From Hymenopellis radicata (Eukaryota; Basidiomycota; Agaricomycetes; Agaricales; Physalacriaceae): 64,000 nucleotides of DNA. The stretch spans positions 124,001 to 188,000 of the forward strand of contig JADNRX010000007.1 of the NCBI GenBank assembly GCA_015501595.1, read 5' to 3'. Both the position numbers and the translations under genes were made by a program. Positions 44,927 to 56,785 of this stretch are shown one piece after another. Every line of letters starts with the position of its first letter. Position 1 is the stretch's first letter. Under the pieces are notes generated by a model. That model did no database searches and was not told where the DNA came from. It saw only the letters and a program-made list of their open reading frames with translations.

Positions 44927-46854
44927 TTACCAGGTTCCGAGGTTAGGGCTGACCTTGAAATCGCAGCCAGTCTTGGCTTTGACTTCCTCGACTGTGACGC
45001 CTTTGGCGACATCGATGAGGGTGAGGCCGCCGCCGTTCTTGCGGTCAACGTCAAAGACGGCGAGTTCCGTGATAATCTGGCTGACGGTCCCGGCACCGGT
45101 GAGGGGAAGCGCACACTCCTTGAGGATCTTGGGGCTGCCATCGCGCGCGCAGTGTTCCATGGTCACAATAACCTTCGTCTTGTCGGGGTTGGAAACTAGA
45201 TCCATGGCACCGCCGATACCTTGAAGACACGGGTGAGCGAGTTTAGTTCAATGTTTGATAGGGAACATACCTTTGACGAGTTTGCCGGGAATCATAAAGT
45301 TCGCGATGTCACCCTTCTGAGAGACTTCCATTGCCTGGGATATATGCGTGGGACTTGTACACACGAAGAAGGACAGGAAAACCACGCACACCAAGGATAG
45401 CGACGTCTATGTGTCCGCCACGGATCATCGCAAAAGATTCACTAGAATCGAACACAGACGCGCCAGGGAGGAGAGTGACAGTCTCCTTGCCGGCATTGAT
45501 CAAGTCTCTGGGAAAGAATAAGCGCCGGGGAGCGCATCATATGGGAGAAATACACTGACGCATCAAGCTGCTTCTTAGTCGGGTACGGTCCCATGCCCAA
45601 AATGCCGTTCTCACTCTGGAGCCACACACGGACGCCAGGGGCCAAGTATTCCGGCACGAGGGTAGGCATGCCAATTCCCAGGTTAACGTGGAAACCGTCC
45701 TGGATCTCCTTCGCGGCGCGCCTGGCGATGTACCGCCGCTGCGCCTGTGCGGCAGCCTTTTCCGGTGTAACCGACGTGTCCTCCTTTGCCCCCGACGTCG
45801 CGAGCGTCACAAATTCAATCTTCTTGGGCGAGGTTGCTTGCACTATCCGGTCGACGTATATACCAGGCAGGTGGATCGCGTTCGGGGAGATAGACCCGAC
45901 GGGCACGACCTGTTCGGCCTCGACGATGGTCAGCTTCGCGTTCTTCGCCATGACCGTGCTAAAGTTCTGAGCCGTGTACCGGAAGACGCAGTTGCCGACC
46001 TCATCTACTTTCCATGCTCGGATAAAGGCGACATCGCCAGCGATGGCGGGTTCGAGCACGTACTTGCGACCGTTGATCTCGCGGGATTCTTTCTTGATCC
46101 CGGGAATTTCGACACCAGCGGACATGCCGCCTGGCTTATACCGCACCGCGATGGCGCCATCTTCCACTGCTGTGGAGGCGCCCGTCGGGGTGTAGAATGC
46201 AGGAATGCCGGCGGCGTGCGCGCGAATTCGTTCTGCCAGAGTTCCTTGAGGCACCAGCTCGAGAGATATTTCGCCCTTGAGATAGAGCGCTTCAAAGGCC
46301 TTATTTCTGACGGCATATGAGCATTGTTCACAATGCGGTGAATGAGAACATACCCTCCGGGATATGACGCGACAATTTTGCCGAGTTGCTTGGTGTTGAT
46401 AAGCTTGCCTGATGTACGAATGACGCGTTTAGGGTCTTAGAATGCAAACAAATCCAAGGTCCCACCTAAACCCGAATCACCAGCCCCAGCATTGTTCGAG
46501 ACGCCAGTGAGATCCTGAACCTCTGAGCGCTTGGCCAGAGCACCGAGAAGAGTATCTATGCATCTCAGTCAGTTTACTTTCAAGGTAAGCCTTGAGAATC
46601 ATCACCAGGAATGCCAGCCAGTCCAAAACCTATATACTGATGTCAGACAATGATGTATATATCATAAGATTCCACGTACCTCCGCAGAGGAGAACATCGC
46701 CGGACTTGACGTCCTTGACTGCCTCGTCGACCGAGGCCCATACCTTACTGTCAGGTATGTTCGCAGGCGTACTGTACCGTCGTGATGCGCCAGAAACAAC
46801 GCGCAGCGACAGCGCGGAGAACCGGGCGGTCGAGAGCGCCTGGACGACGAGCAT
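44927..46854 (-). CDS. Succinyl-CoA:3-ketoacid CoA transferase, mitochondrial (SCOT type)
   Basis: Moves CoA from succinyl-CoA to acetoacetate in the mitochondrial matrix, allowing use of ketone bodies; some fungal relatives act on propionyl-CoA instead. The first exon (46854 to about 46680) encodes an Arg/Ser-rich targeting peptide ending near RRYST and the start of the alpha domain (SGDVLLCGG); short exons near 46.4-46.65 kb carry the [12 protein letters not shown] glycine motif. The long exon (about 46254-45550) carries the rest of the alpha domain and the beta domain with [10 protein letters not shown] and [10 protein letters not shown], whose glutamate is the catalytic residue that forms the CoA thioester. 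Following exons hold [18 protein letters not shown] and a C-terminal exon (45205-44927) with [10 protein letters not shown] and DVAKGV. No frame break was seen. Confidence 0.9.
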
Positions 46855-47178
46855 GATGGTGGTGGTTAGTGATCAAGTCACTTGCTAGCTTGGGCGGAAA
46901 AGACGGTCAGGTGTGGGGTAATGTAATGCATCTTATAATAATGCCTAGCGGAACATCATTCCTCCATCCCTTTCGGACCGAGCCGCCTTCGATCGGATCT
47001 TCTTTCCGATACAAACGGTCACGCACAGAAGAAGGACAACATGCAGATTTAAGGATACATCCTACAGACAGCTAAGCGTACAATAAGTTACAATGCGCCT
47101 GCGAGAAAACGTGTGCGAGTGAAAGAAAGCATGTGTAAAAGAAAGCTACTGATGATGCAAAGCAATGTCCGAGAATCC
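46855..47178. other. Intergenic region
   Basis: About 320 bp between the CoA transferase start and the stop of the P-loop NTPase gene, both on the minus strand. It must contain the CoA transferase promoter; no specific site was recognised. Confidence 0.35.
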
Positions 47179-49715
47179 TCAATACTCATCCACATCCGTC
47201 AGCGACGCGTATTCAGACTCAGTACCAGCGTCTTCATACTCGGCTACCACCTCTGCCATCGCGAATCGCATGATGGGGGTCGTCGGAACCAGCTTTGGCC
47301 CGACAACCTCCAGGTCGTCATCCTCCCACTCATGATGGTGGTTCAAATAATACTCCTGCTCTTGTTCCGAAATAGCCTCCATATCTCCTTCCTCAGACAC
47401 GGCAGCAGGAGGCGAATTCACCGCAGTCACATCGCTATTCGCCGCGGGATGGTAAGTGCTGGTGGGCCGCGTCATCCTGCCATCCACATGATTCTCGTTT
47501 GTGACAGGCTCTGTCCAGCGCAAGTCGAGCACTCTTCCCTTCACCATCCCATCTACAGCCCGCACGCCAAGCTCCCGACAGAGTGAAAAGTATGGCAGAT
47601 AGTCAACGTCGGGCCCCGTGATCCGGCTCATAACGTTCAACAGTTCCATCGCTGTGAATTCGGGAACATCGTAAGTGGCGGCTGTAGTTGAATCGGCGGT
47701 GGGTGGGCGGCCGCAACTCGTGATTGGAGAGTATATTTTAAATCCTGCAGGTCCCAGCCCGGGATGCACACTGTCGGCGGTCGGAGTACTCCGGCGCTTA
47801 CGGCCGCCATCCGACGAAGTGGCGCCAGTGGAAGGCGATTGAGATGAATGGATGATATGGAGATTCAATAAGGCGTGAGCTTGAAGGAAATGAGAACTCT
47901 GCCTGACTGCAATCATATAAGTAACAGCATTTTTGAAAAAGGGACACCTTACTTCCGATGCGACCATTAGAATTAACTGATGTGGGGCCGACGTCAGCTG
48001 TAGTCGACGCTCAGTGCACAAGAGGCGTACCATAGTCAGTGATGTAATCATGCCAATGCGCAAACTTTCCACCAAATGCTTCATACAAACTCTCAAAGTC
48101 CAGCTGGTGGCGCAAGTATTCCGGAACCCGTGGAAGCATTTGTTCATGGTAAAATCTGCGCGTCTCCGTCCTGTTACAATCACCAATAGTTATAATCTAC
48201 AAGAAACAGTTGCAACCACGAAAGGAATAACAGATGAAAATAGACAGACTTTGCAGTGTTGCATAATGTTGAGCTGACGGAGCCACGTTTGGTAGAATGG
48301 ATCGCTGGTGGCGTGTATAACATGGCATAGGCGGTCTTGTTTCGTGAATACCAGCATTGAATCAAGGATGCACTTCATAGTTTCCGTGGACTGAATGAGA
48401 GCTGGCCTAAGGACTATCAGCAACATCTCCAAACGAGGTCGAACTGAGCATACAATTTATGCGCTTCATCAAAGAAGATAACCTGTATAACCAGAATCAG
48501 TCATAGAACAGGCGGACACATTAATATGCGTACGGGCATCCTCTTTGGTGGAGCCTTGATCCCCTTCTTCTCAGATTCCGTACTTGATCTTGATGCACCA
48601 TCCTCGTTAGGTTTCGTGGGTCGTAATCTCCGGATACTCCATTTACGCTTGTGAGGATGATCAACAATTTGGGTTTTCTCAGACGCGACGTCGGATCCTC
48701 GTTTCTTAGATTTGGCGCTCGCGCTCTCCAATTCCTCTTGAGACGGCTGGAACTCCCAATATCTGAGAAGGGAGCTCTGCGGTGCGCGATTAGGAATTGT
48801 TCATTCAACATCTTAAAATACCTCACCTGGAACAGCTCCATGAGCCTTGCAACATCACTGGTCATGATCTTGCGCATGGTAGAGCTCTCATTAGTTTCGG
48901 CGATACGTCGTTCAACGTTAAGCCGATCGTGCTACAATGTCGTTAGGGCAAGGCCGTTGTCGAGCCTCAGACGCACCTTGAAGCTCCACGCCTCCTTCTC
49001 AAACTGATCATAACCTTCCATTGTCTGCGCGATCGCCTCAAAGTACTGCTCCATCTGCTGGCTGAGGCTCATGTACAGACTCGACAGATCCGCGAAACCC
49101 GCTATGCGTAGATCGAAATGCAGGACATGATACGACTCTCTGGACAAAACTTCGCGTAGCAGCGCAGTCTGAGAGCCAATCAGTTATGATGACATGTGGA
49201 GCGCGACCGTAGTACCTTTCCAACTGAACTTGCTCCGAAAAGTATGGTGAATGACGGATCTCCTTCGAGCGCGCGCTCTATCGCCTTGACCTCTGCCTTC
49301 CGAGGAAAGAAGCCAGGCAGCCGAGAAAACGTGTGTTTCGTCCGGATCTGAGCGCGTTCTCGGTTCTCGCTTATTTCGCGCCTCGCCTCATCTAGGAGCC
49401 GCTTCGACTCTGTGAGCGAGCGGACGGTTTCTGCGGGCTGCCAGAGCATTATAACCACGTTAATACACAGTCCAAGAGGCGACATACGTTGGTCAAAACG
49501 CCAAAAATCTCACCCATACCGAAAAAGCTGCGCTTCCGGATATCAGGTCCTATATACGACGATCGTTTAGAGGTGACGGTGCTTTTGAAAAGCCAGTGAG
49601 CTGAACCGATGACTTGGCGACTACCGCTGAGGGAACGGTGCGAGGATTTCCGCAGTTTGGAGGAGGCACCAGAGGGCATCGAATGAAGCAGGGAGCTAAG
49701 TTGGGTGAGAGACAA
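47179..49715 (-). CDS. P-loop NTPase of the archaeal-ATPase/STAND-like type
   Basis: Multi-exon gene. N-terminal exon starts MSLTQLSSLLHSMPSG; next exons give a helix, then SFTILFGASSVGK split by an intron from TALLREVL, which together form the Walker A motif GASSVGKT. Further exons hold RIAGFADLSSLYMSL, a helical region, a basic Ser-rich insert (KKRGSDVASEK), the Walker B exon VIFFDEAHKLYAQF near 48480-48440, and a sensor-like VIHATSDPFYQTWL. The C-terminal exon (about 47700-47179) is largely disordered with an acidic end. The order matches P-loop ATPases common in mushrooms and related to the archaeal ATPase group; substrate and role are unknown. A winged-helix-like segment may lie in FTAMELLNVMSRI. 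No frame break was noticed. The start at 49715 is the first ATG of the exon. Confidence 0.7.
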
Positions 49716-50197
49716 GACAAGAGGGGTGAACCGAGGGCAGTGAATGGTTAGATACTCATTTCGTGAGGTGGGCGTACATGTAGTAGCCGTGCTCCAGGCT
49801 GCCTCGCGGTTTCATCGCCGCCCTGCGGATAACGGCCGTGCTCGTCATTGCAGCCATCATTATCGGACACGTTTAGAACACGATGTTCGCTAAACAGCAC
49901 AGCTTATGTTTTGCCGATTCCGCGAGCTGACCGCGACCATGACCGTCGAAAGTAACAGGACGTAAGCCGTCCTCCCGATCAGGCCGTACTTCGCGTACAT
50001 AAGGACGACCGACTGTCAGTAGGGACGCGTCAAGACATGTGTTGCATGTTTAGTGATAGGAAAAAGATTGCATTTGGGAAACATATTTTCTGCGCCACAC
50101 TCGAGTCATACCAATCCCCAATGGCACAAAAAGGCTCTTTTTCAATCACTATATACTTGATAAATAACAAATGAACGACGTAAGCGGCATAAAACTT
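49716..50197. other. Intergenic region
   Basis: About 480 bp upstream of the NTPase gene and downstream of the second RTA1 gene. No coding potential or repeat was recognised. Confidence 0.35.
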
Positions 50198-51560
50198 TTA
50201 AATAAAAGAAACATCTATGCTTGCTTGTTCCCACCTATGCCCAAGAGCTCCGCTCCTTCTTGCAAAAGACTCCTTGTCCGTATCCCCGTCGAGGAGATAC
50301 CCAGGGTGCGTAAAGTTGAGTGTGTATATGGCGAGTACTACCATGGCTCCGTCAAGGACAGCTATTCAGAAACAGCGTCAGTGTACGGAAATGTACTGGA
50401 GGATACGACTTACTGAAGTATATCTCCGTATTGATAATCCGACCGTGCCATCCGTCGGTCAGCTCAATGTACGGTAGATAGCACTAGATCATGCTACATC
50501 AGGACCCGCTGCGTGGTAGGACCACGAGAAAGTGGCGCACCGAATGAACAAGCAGAGGATATTGAAGCACAACCTCCGACCATGATCTTCATCTTCATGT
50601 CCATCTTACGCGGAAATCGTTACTGGATAGCGTAATCTGGCGCTGAGGTCTGTCGTAGAGTAGCGAAGTAGGAACTCCGTAGACAGGATGGAGTACACCA
50701 CGATTGCGACTGCCGTTCAAAGTCAGTTGGAGGACTCTTGGATCTGAGGCATCAGAACTCACTCAATTGGAATATGATACCTCCAAGCATGATTTTGGCT
50801 CCCTATTGGCGCCGTCTAGGTCGTCGGCACTCGCTGCGATCCCACCTCCAGCACCTTGAACGACGAGAGAGACGATATCCTAATATCAAGAAATGTCGTT
50901 TAGCATGCGAAGCACAGATCAAGAAGGGATGGCATACACAACTGAGGAAGACACGAGAATCTATGCACGAAAGCTGAATTAAGAAGAGAACCAGTGCAGA
51001 GAGGCCGACGCTTACAGTTACGAGGCCCAAGTCGGCTGTACATAGGTCCCAGAATGCCAATGATGGTGCCCAGGATGATGAAGTTGGCAGCAACCAGCGG
51101 CGTAGGGCCGATGATGGTGCAGACGATTCTACCAGTTCTCATGAGAACAGTGCCATGCGGGGAAACAAAAGATGCTTACTGGATCATGTACGGTGTATCG
51201 AGACTAGGCGAAAAGCTCAACCACAACCGCCCGCTCCATCCAAGTATCTCCAAAGTGCCTGCTAAGAAGATAGTGGGAATGGTCCACCACATACGCGTGT
51301 ACAAGCCTTGGCCTAGGTGGGCTACTACACGGAAGGTCAGCGACTTTTCCGACGGAAGGAATTCAAAGACTAACGCGTAGAGATGGTGAAAAGAACAACA
51401 AAAAAGTAGCAAATCCCACGGCTGGGAACGTAGCCCCCATTCGACGACTTCTCCCCAACGTCAGCCGACGCGTCCGCAAGAATTTGGGTAACTGCGCCAC
51501 ATCAGTATCTCCAAAGACTGGAAGTAGACTGGGAGGAAACTGACAATTGGAAAAAGACAT
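50198..51560 (-). CDS. RTA1-like membrane protein, second paralogue
   Basis: Unique paralogue of the array RTA1 gene, in the same orientation. Exons show a first helix ending FVVLFTIST, MWWTIPTIFLAGTLEILGWSG, IGPTPLVAANFIILGTIIGI, and a last helix VVLAIYTLNFTHPGYLL followed by a polar tail and a TAA stop at 50198-50200. The region encoding the YRTIEL signature lies near 50405-50485. The N-terminus is unclear: the ATG at 51560 (MSFSNC) is in another frame from the first helix unless a short intron is removed, the same situation as in the array copy, so the intron may be real and shared. Probable seven-helix protein of the plasma membrane or vacuole, with a role in lipid or drug stress inferred from the family. 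Confidence 0.7.
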
Positions 51561-52362
51561 CCTGTCAAAGAAGTTGAAAAGGTGAAAGTTAAGTCGAGGA
51601 TGCAAGATGAGAATGAGAATGAGAATACTGACCATTGCACACTCAACAGGCTCGTATTTAACTACAACTTACAAGTCGAGGTTTCACGAATCCCTGAGGT
51701 GCGCAGTCTATCGGACCGTCACGTTCGGGACGAGCCATGGGCAACGAAAGCTGCGATCTTTCGAATGAGCATCGCCATCAGGCTGGTTCGAGTTAGCAAG
51801 CCAATGTTGGTATCGATAGGGTGGCGACGTTGAACTTCATGTGACAGCGACCCGGGTACTATGATACCCGGTAGTGAACAATGCAAGCCGTCGCGCGACG
51901 TATCATTGCACCATTGAACGCTACCGCGGCGCGTCGAGCAAGAATATGCTCCCCCGTCAAAATTTAGCTTTCTCGCCAAGGTGTCAAGTTCTACCATTTC
52001 GATACGCAGACACTGTCTCCTAAGATCTCTTCAGTATGAATTTGAGACGGAAAAGACGATGAGACTGACGGGAAACGCGTGAGCCTGTGAGCGCAGCGAT
52101 TGTGAACGCGTTTGATCCTCTCCGTGCGACAATCACTGTACCTACTGCGTAATCAGTCCCTGATCCCTCCACCTCGGTACCATGGCCGTAATAGGAAAAT
52201 TGTAGGCTCGCATAGACAATCTCACTAACCCAAACAGCGCAGACGCGCAGCAGAAATTGTCGATGGAGGGCAACGAAGTTTCACGGCAGGAGAAGAGCAA
52301 CTTATTACGTCAAGTAATCACCGGAACATCTGATTCGTCGAAAGAACTTCGGTACAGTGTAA
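51561..52362. other. Intergenic region
   Basis: About 800 bp with a short (GAGAAT)n-like run at about 51608-51630 and no convincing gene. A minus-strand frame at 51719-51997 has no recognisable domain. Confidence 0.35.
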
Positions 52363-54060
52363 TCATTTGCGCTTCTCGTAGTGTATTTTCACCAGAGGAT
52401 CCTTCACCATGAGAAGATCCTGCAGGCTTTCCTTCTGTTTGCTTGACCGCCGTGCTTGCAAAAGCTTCCAAGGCTGGAATACAGCATCGACATCATCCAC
52501 CTCAGATATTTCCTCCACCCAAGCCCTGACATATTCTCCCTTCTTGTCATAGTCCCACGACTGTTTGACGGGATTGAATCTTCTCGCCTTCCCATCTTCC
52601 GAACCGCGTGGGTCATTCCCTACTCCAGCAACATACTGCCAGTTGCCCCAATTGCTTGCAACATCATAATCGACCAACATACTTTCGTACCACTCTGCAC
52701 CCAAACGCCAGTCGATACCAAGCCATGTAGCTAGGAATGAAGCGCAGTTTTGACGAGCGCGATTGGACGTGTAACCAGTAAGGGCAAGCTCCCTCATGCT
52801 GGCGTCGATTAATTCCGATACCAGTTGTCCCATCAAGAAAGCGTTCAAACTTCTTCGCTGTCTCCATGTCCGCAGATGGCGATTTCCATTGCGTATTCGT
52901 CTGTTTAGGACGTCCTTGCTGGTGGCCACGAAAACCATAAACAGAGAAAAGGGACGCGCCATATTTCCGCATGCACAATCGCATATAATCGCGCCAGAGT
53001 AACTCGAAGCGCACAGCGGAAGTACCTTTATTCTCGCCGTTACCGTATCCCACTGCGCTGCTCGCCGAAGGCATGGTTCCGTCCTCAAAGGCTACAACAA
53101 GCTCGTTGATTTGACGCGCAGTGATGCATCCAAGAGCTAGATAGCCTGAAAGCTTCGTCGAGAAGTCTTCGCCAAGAAGACCATTCCTCGTATCCTTGTA
53201 GCGCGACATCGCCCCAGAGGATAAGAGGTGCAATACCCTCTTACGAGCGTGAGACTCTCCTCCAGTGAAAGGATGGGCGGTATGTCCAGGGACAGGCTCT
53301 ACTGGTGATAAGGGCTTTTGGAGAGCGGAGATGAGCTCGGGCAGGGAATCTGGAATTGTAAACGGAGGGACTTGTCCAGGAATACTATCGGGAAGAGGAG
53401 GAAGTCGGACAGAAGGAGGCAAAGATAAGGGCTGCCGGACATGCTCGCGTAGCGGCTCTACAGACTTGCGAAAAGAAGTGAAGACGCCAGGGAGTTCTGA
53501 GGGCCTGACGGGTAGATCGTCGCTGGGTGCCGGCGTTAATATTGCTGGACTTTCTTCAGAGAGCATACATACTCGTGAATCAAGGTATCTTCGCCGTCCC
53601 AAACCGTCCACTCGATTTCACTGCCTTGGGCATGGACAACGTTTCTGATGCGCCTTTCTTCGGCCATTTCTTCTGTAGCCCAGTCTCTGGTCATCCAAAC
53701 AGCGCCAGGCTTTCCCTTGAAGGCATCCGACTGGAGCAAGTGATCAACAACGACTTCCAAGGGGCCAACGCGGATGACGAGGTCGCTTCCCATTGCACGT
53801 AACGAGGCTCTGACATCAAAGATTGCCTCAGAGAGAAATTTCACGCGATGCGGTCCACAGCGCCAAAAGTTTCCAAGGCGGGAGCGAGCATCTGGATAAG
53901 GAGACTTGTCGGTGGCCAATCCCGAGACCTCGATGCGGCTTGGGGGAAGGATAACAATGGGCAGAACATGGCTGAATGGCTTAGCTCGCGTCAAAATCGT
54001 ATGGAAAATGGGATTGTCCGCTAAGCGGAGGTCGTTTCGCAGAATGTAGATGAGGAACAT
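52363..54060 (-). CDS. Cryptochrome-DASH (photolyase family), with frame breaks
   Basis: Flavoprotein of the photolyase/cryptochrome family; DASH members repair pyrimidine dimers in single-stranded DNA and may sense light. The N-terminal Rossmann-like domain starts [19 protein letters not shown]; after a spacer come [55 protein letters not shown] and the FAD-binding part with [27 protein letters not shown] and [18 protein letters not shown]. The C-terminus is short and basic. Two breaks are seen: a frame change near 53575, where no normal intron fits well, and an extra base near 52815 between GTTGIG and IDASMREL, which are contiguous in the family. Either can be a sequencing error; otherwise the gene is inactive. 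Confidence 0.8.
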
Positions 54061-54147
54061 GGTGGCCGTTCAAGCTTCCAAGGCAAAGAGAACCAGCATT
54101 TAAAGACATGGCGGTCGATCGCAGGAGAGCATCTCAGACTCTTAAAG

Positions 54148-54369
54148 TTAACTTAATCCCACGTTACTGTAAGTGAGCATTTCAGACGCCTTGAAGTCTA
54201 GGGTGAAGTCAGAGAGAAGTCCGGGTAAGGTAGAGCGTTTGGCTACAGTAGGATCCTGACATGTCGTCTCATGGATGAGGGAGATGTTGGAAGAGGACAA
54301 ACCAGGGTCTTGTCTAACTGAGAAGTCGAACAAGTCTGTGGGCTTTTTGGCCGACGCTATGCGACGCAC
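54148..54369 (-). CDS. Small hypothetical protein, doubtful
   Basis: Seventy-three codons starting MRRIASAKKPTDLFDFSV, on the same strand as cryptochrome-DASH and just upstream of it. No domain recognised. It could be an exon of a larger gene or a chance frame. Confidence 0.25.
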   Translation of the reverse strand: MRRIASAKKPTDLFDFSVRQDPGLSSSNISLIHETTCQDPTVAKRSTLPGLLSDFTLDFKASEMLTYSNVGLS

Positions 54370-54684
54370 AATGGTCTGAAGGTCGATTGTCAGTGTGTTT
54401 CATCTCGTGTTAGTTGCTCTGAGCGGTTGTTTCATCTCGTTTCTCTACACAATAAAGCGCAAACCTCTTCGACTTGAGATATTCACCTGGCAAAAACAGA
54501 GTAAACATGCTGATTAAAATGTACACGAATTCAGACGACAAGGGCATACCGAAAACAAGTATTACGGTTAATAATCTACACAGCATAGTACATAGGTCTT
54601 GCAGTGGCCAACGCGCCCTTCTGCTTCATAACGCCCCGCAGATTATTAATATGTACAACAAAAAACTGACACTAGGCCATGCGC
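54370..54684. other. Intergenic region
   Basis: About 315 bp between the small frame and casein kinase I. Nothing recognisable. Confidence 0.3.
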
Positions 54685-56094
54685 CTAAATATCGGTGGTC
54701 CATGACTTGTCCACCTGCGGTCGAGAGCGCCGTCTCTGCAAGTGTATTCGAGCGTTTCTGCTACCTCTTCCCATGACGGTGCGTCGTCTTGTCGCCACCG
54801 CCGCTGCATTTTCTAGCCGTCGCTTCCTGCACGCCTCGCAGAATCGGCCACCTGTCACTTCCTCTTCCGCCGGCAGGGCTTCGTCCCCTGGTGATGGCGG
54901 TGATGATGGCGCCGGCACGGTCCAGTCAAACACCCCATCGTACTCCACGCCTACCCGCGTTGCTAGTCCTTTGAACAAATCTCGAAGACCCTCATAATCG
55001 GGAAGGTCGTCAAAAGATAAGGTTCGCGCATAGCTATAATGAAATCAAGGTCAGCCTAGGAGAAAAGGTACGGGGAAACATGTGTACCGATATAAAACGT
55101 CAAACTCTGGTGGAAGCCCCTGCGTTAAGGTTTCCTCTGCCTTGAGCTTCGCATCTCTTATAATATTCCAGGTTGCCGTTACTGGGTTGTAAGGTGGGAA
55201 TTCTGTTGTCAGGTGTTAGTATGAAGAAGCAGCCAGTTAAAAGCCTCAAGCGACGTACCAGGAGTTCCTGCGGGCGGGTGTGTCGGTGCACGGAGCTTCC
55301 TCCAGGGCAGAGTGCCCCTTAGAAAGTAGATCAGCATATAGGCTAATGATTCAAGGTCGTCCCGACGTGAGGATTCTGAAAATGTGGCTCAGAAAGAAAA
55401 GCAACGAAAACGGCCATATCACGTACCTACACCCAAATGGGTGTTAATCGCAGCAAATAACGATGTTCCCACTCCATGAACATCATCCTGCTTGTACGGG
55501 ATGTGCAGGGCTGTCCGTGTGTCGCGAAACTTTTTCGCCAGGCCAAAATCAATGATATTGACCTGCTTGGCGGCCTTGCCGGTGCCCATGACAAAGTTGG
55601 CAGGTTTTATGTCGCGGTGGAGCAGAGAATGCGAGTGGATATATTGTATTCGGGATATCTGTCGCAATTCGCGTTAGTTCGTCGTGTGCTGTTGCTTGAA
55701 AAGGGCGCACCAGCTGGTCAGCGAGCAGCAACACTGTTTTGAGCGAGAAGCAGCGATTGCACATGCGGAAAAGGTCCTCGAGCGAAGGACCGAGGAGGTC
55801 GATGACCATGACATTATAGTCGCCCTGCTTGCCCGAGTACATGATCCACGGCACGCCAGGCCCGCCCATGAGCCGCTTGTATATCTGGGACTCGAGGACG
55901 AGCGGGGACGGGCCCTGGTGGTGCTGAACATCTGGGTCAGAGTGGCGTCGTCGTCGTCGTCTGGGTTCCGAAGGCTCGAGCTTGATGGCAACAGCCTTTC
56001 CGGCTACGTTGTGCGTGCCAAGGAAGACAGTACCACAACCACCATTGGCGATTTCCTGCTCGAGGCGGTATTTACCGCCAAACGTGTACTCCAT
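54685..56094 (-). CDS. Casein kinase I family protein kinase
   Basis: Serine/threonine kinase of the CK1 family. The N-lobe starts [15 protein letters not shown], with the Gly-rich loop [12 protein letters not shown], the ATP-anchoring lysine in [11 protein letters not shown], and an Arg/Ser-rich insert not usual for CK1. The C-lobe has the catalytic loop [24 protein letters not shown], and the CK1-specific substrate loop ending INTHLG followed by [16 protein letters not shown] sequence. Introns are about 50 bp; one splits LLADQL from ISRIQYIH. The C-terminal exons (55291 to 54685) encode the last helices and a Pro/Ser-rich tail with many Arg residues, and lack the cysteine end used for membrane anchoring in yeast Yck proteins. 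The segment before INTHLG reads GTSLFAA in place of the usual GTARYAS, which may alter substrate choice. Confidence 0.85.
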
Positions 56095-56228
56095 CGTCGG
56101 AGTCGGTGGGTGTCAACAGACAAAAGCAAAGTTCCCACACTCGCGTCTATGGCGTGCCGAATCGGCTTGTCAATGTCAAACACCAACACGATGTCGTGAC
56201 CTATCAGTCCTACCTGGGGATAAGGAAA

Positions 56229-56785
56229 TCACAAGGGTAGGTACAGATGGCCTATCGGGACAATGAACAAGTTCAACAACTGGTTGCGCTCACCGTCGGG
56301 GTCTCTTCGTCTCTGCAGCGGTTGGCGCTTACTTGGATCCGAACCTTCTTGTACAGTTTTGGCTCGTGCTGATATCGCCGCTACATGGGTTCTGATCTCC
56401 TGGCTTATCGATGCCTTGCTGTTGCTGTCAATCGATGCAAGGCGCCTTTCCGCACTCTGACGCCGGTCCTTGTCCTCATTGCTGTCGAACAAACTCGAGA
56501 GTTCCAACCGGTGAACCAACTACGTTCATCAGTGTTAGTTCCTGACTTAACTACGCTTTTGATCACTTTGTGGACAAGGGGAACATAAGCTTCATGCTTA
56601 GACAGTTCCTGCCACACTATATCCATGTCTACGAGGCGCGATCGCATTATGGTGGGCGGCGAACAGCCGTTCAAAATACCTAGTCCAGACCATTCAAGTA
56701 TCCAAAGTGGAGATAACTGTCTTAATCCTGTCTTCGACTTCCGTGCCGTACATACGTTGTCACCCCAACCTGACATACTCGCCAC
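56229..56785 (-). CDS. Unassigned small gene, probably two or more exons
   Basis: Two overlapping frames look like exons: one containing MDIVWQELSKHEAYVPLVH and KVIKSVVKSG, the other VHRLELSSLFDSNEDKD with a charged helix, joined by an intron near 56510-56530. An upstream exon may lie near 56785-56690. The product would be a small helical protein. No family was recognised. Confidence 0.35.

Noticed and set aside
45688..46320. A 210-codon plus-strand frame
   Set aside because: It is antisense to the CoA transferase gene, whose family motifs are clear on the minus strand.
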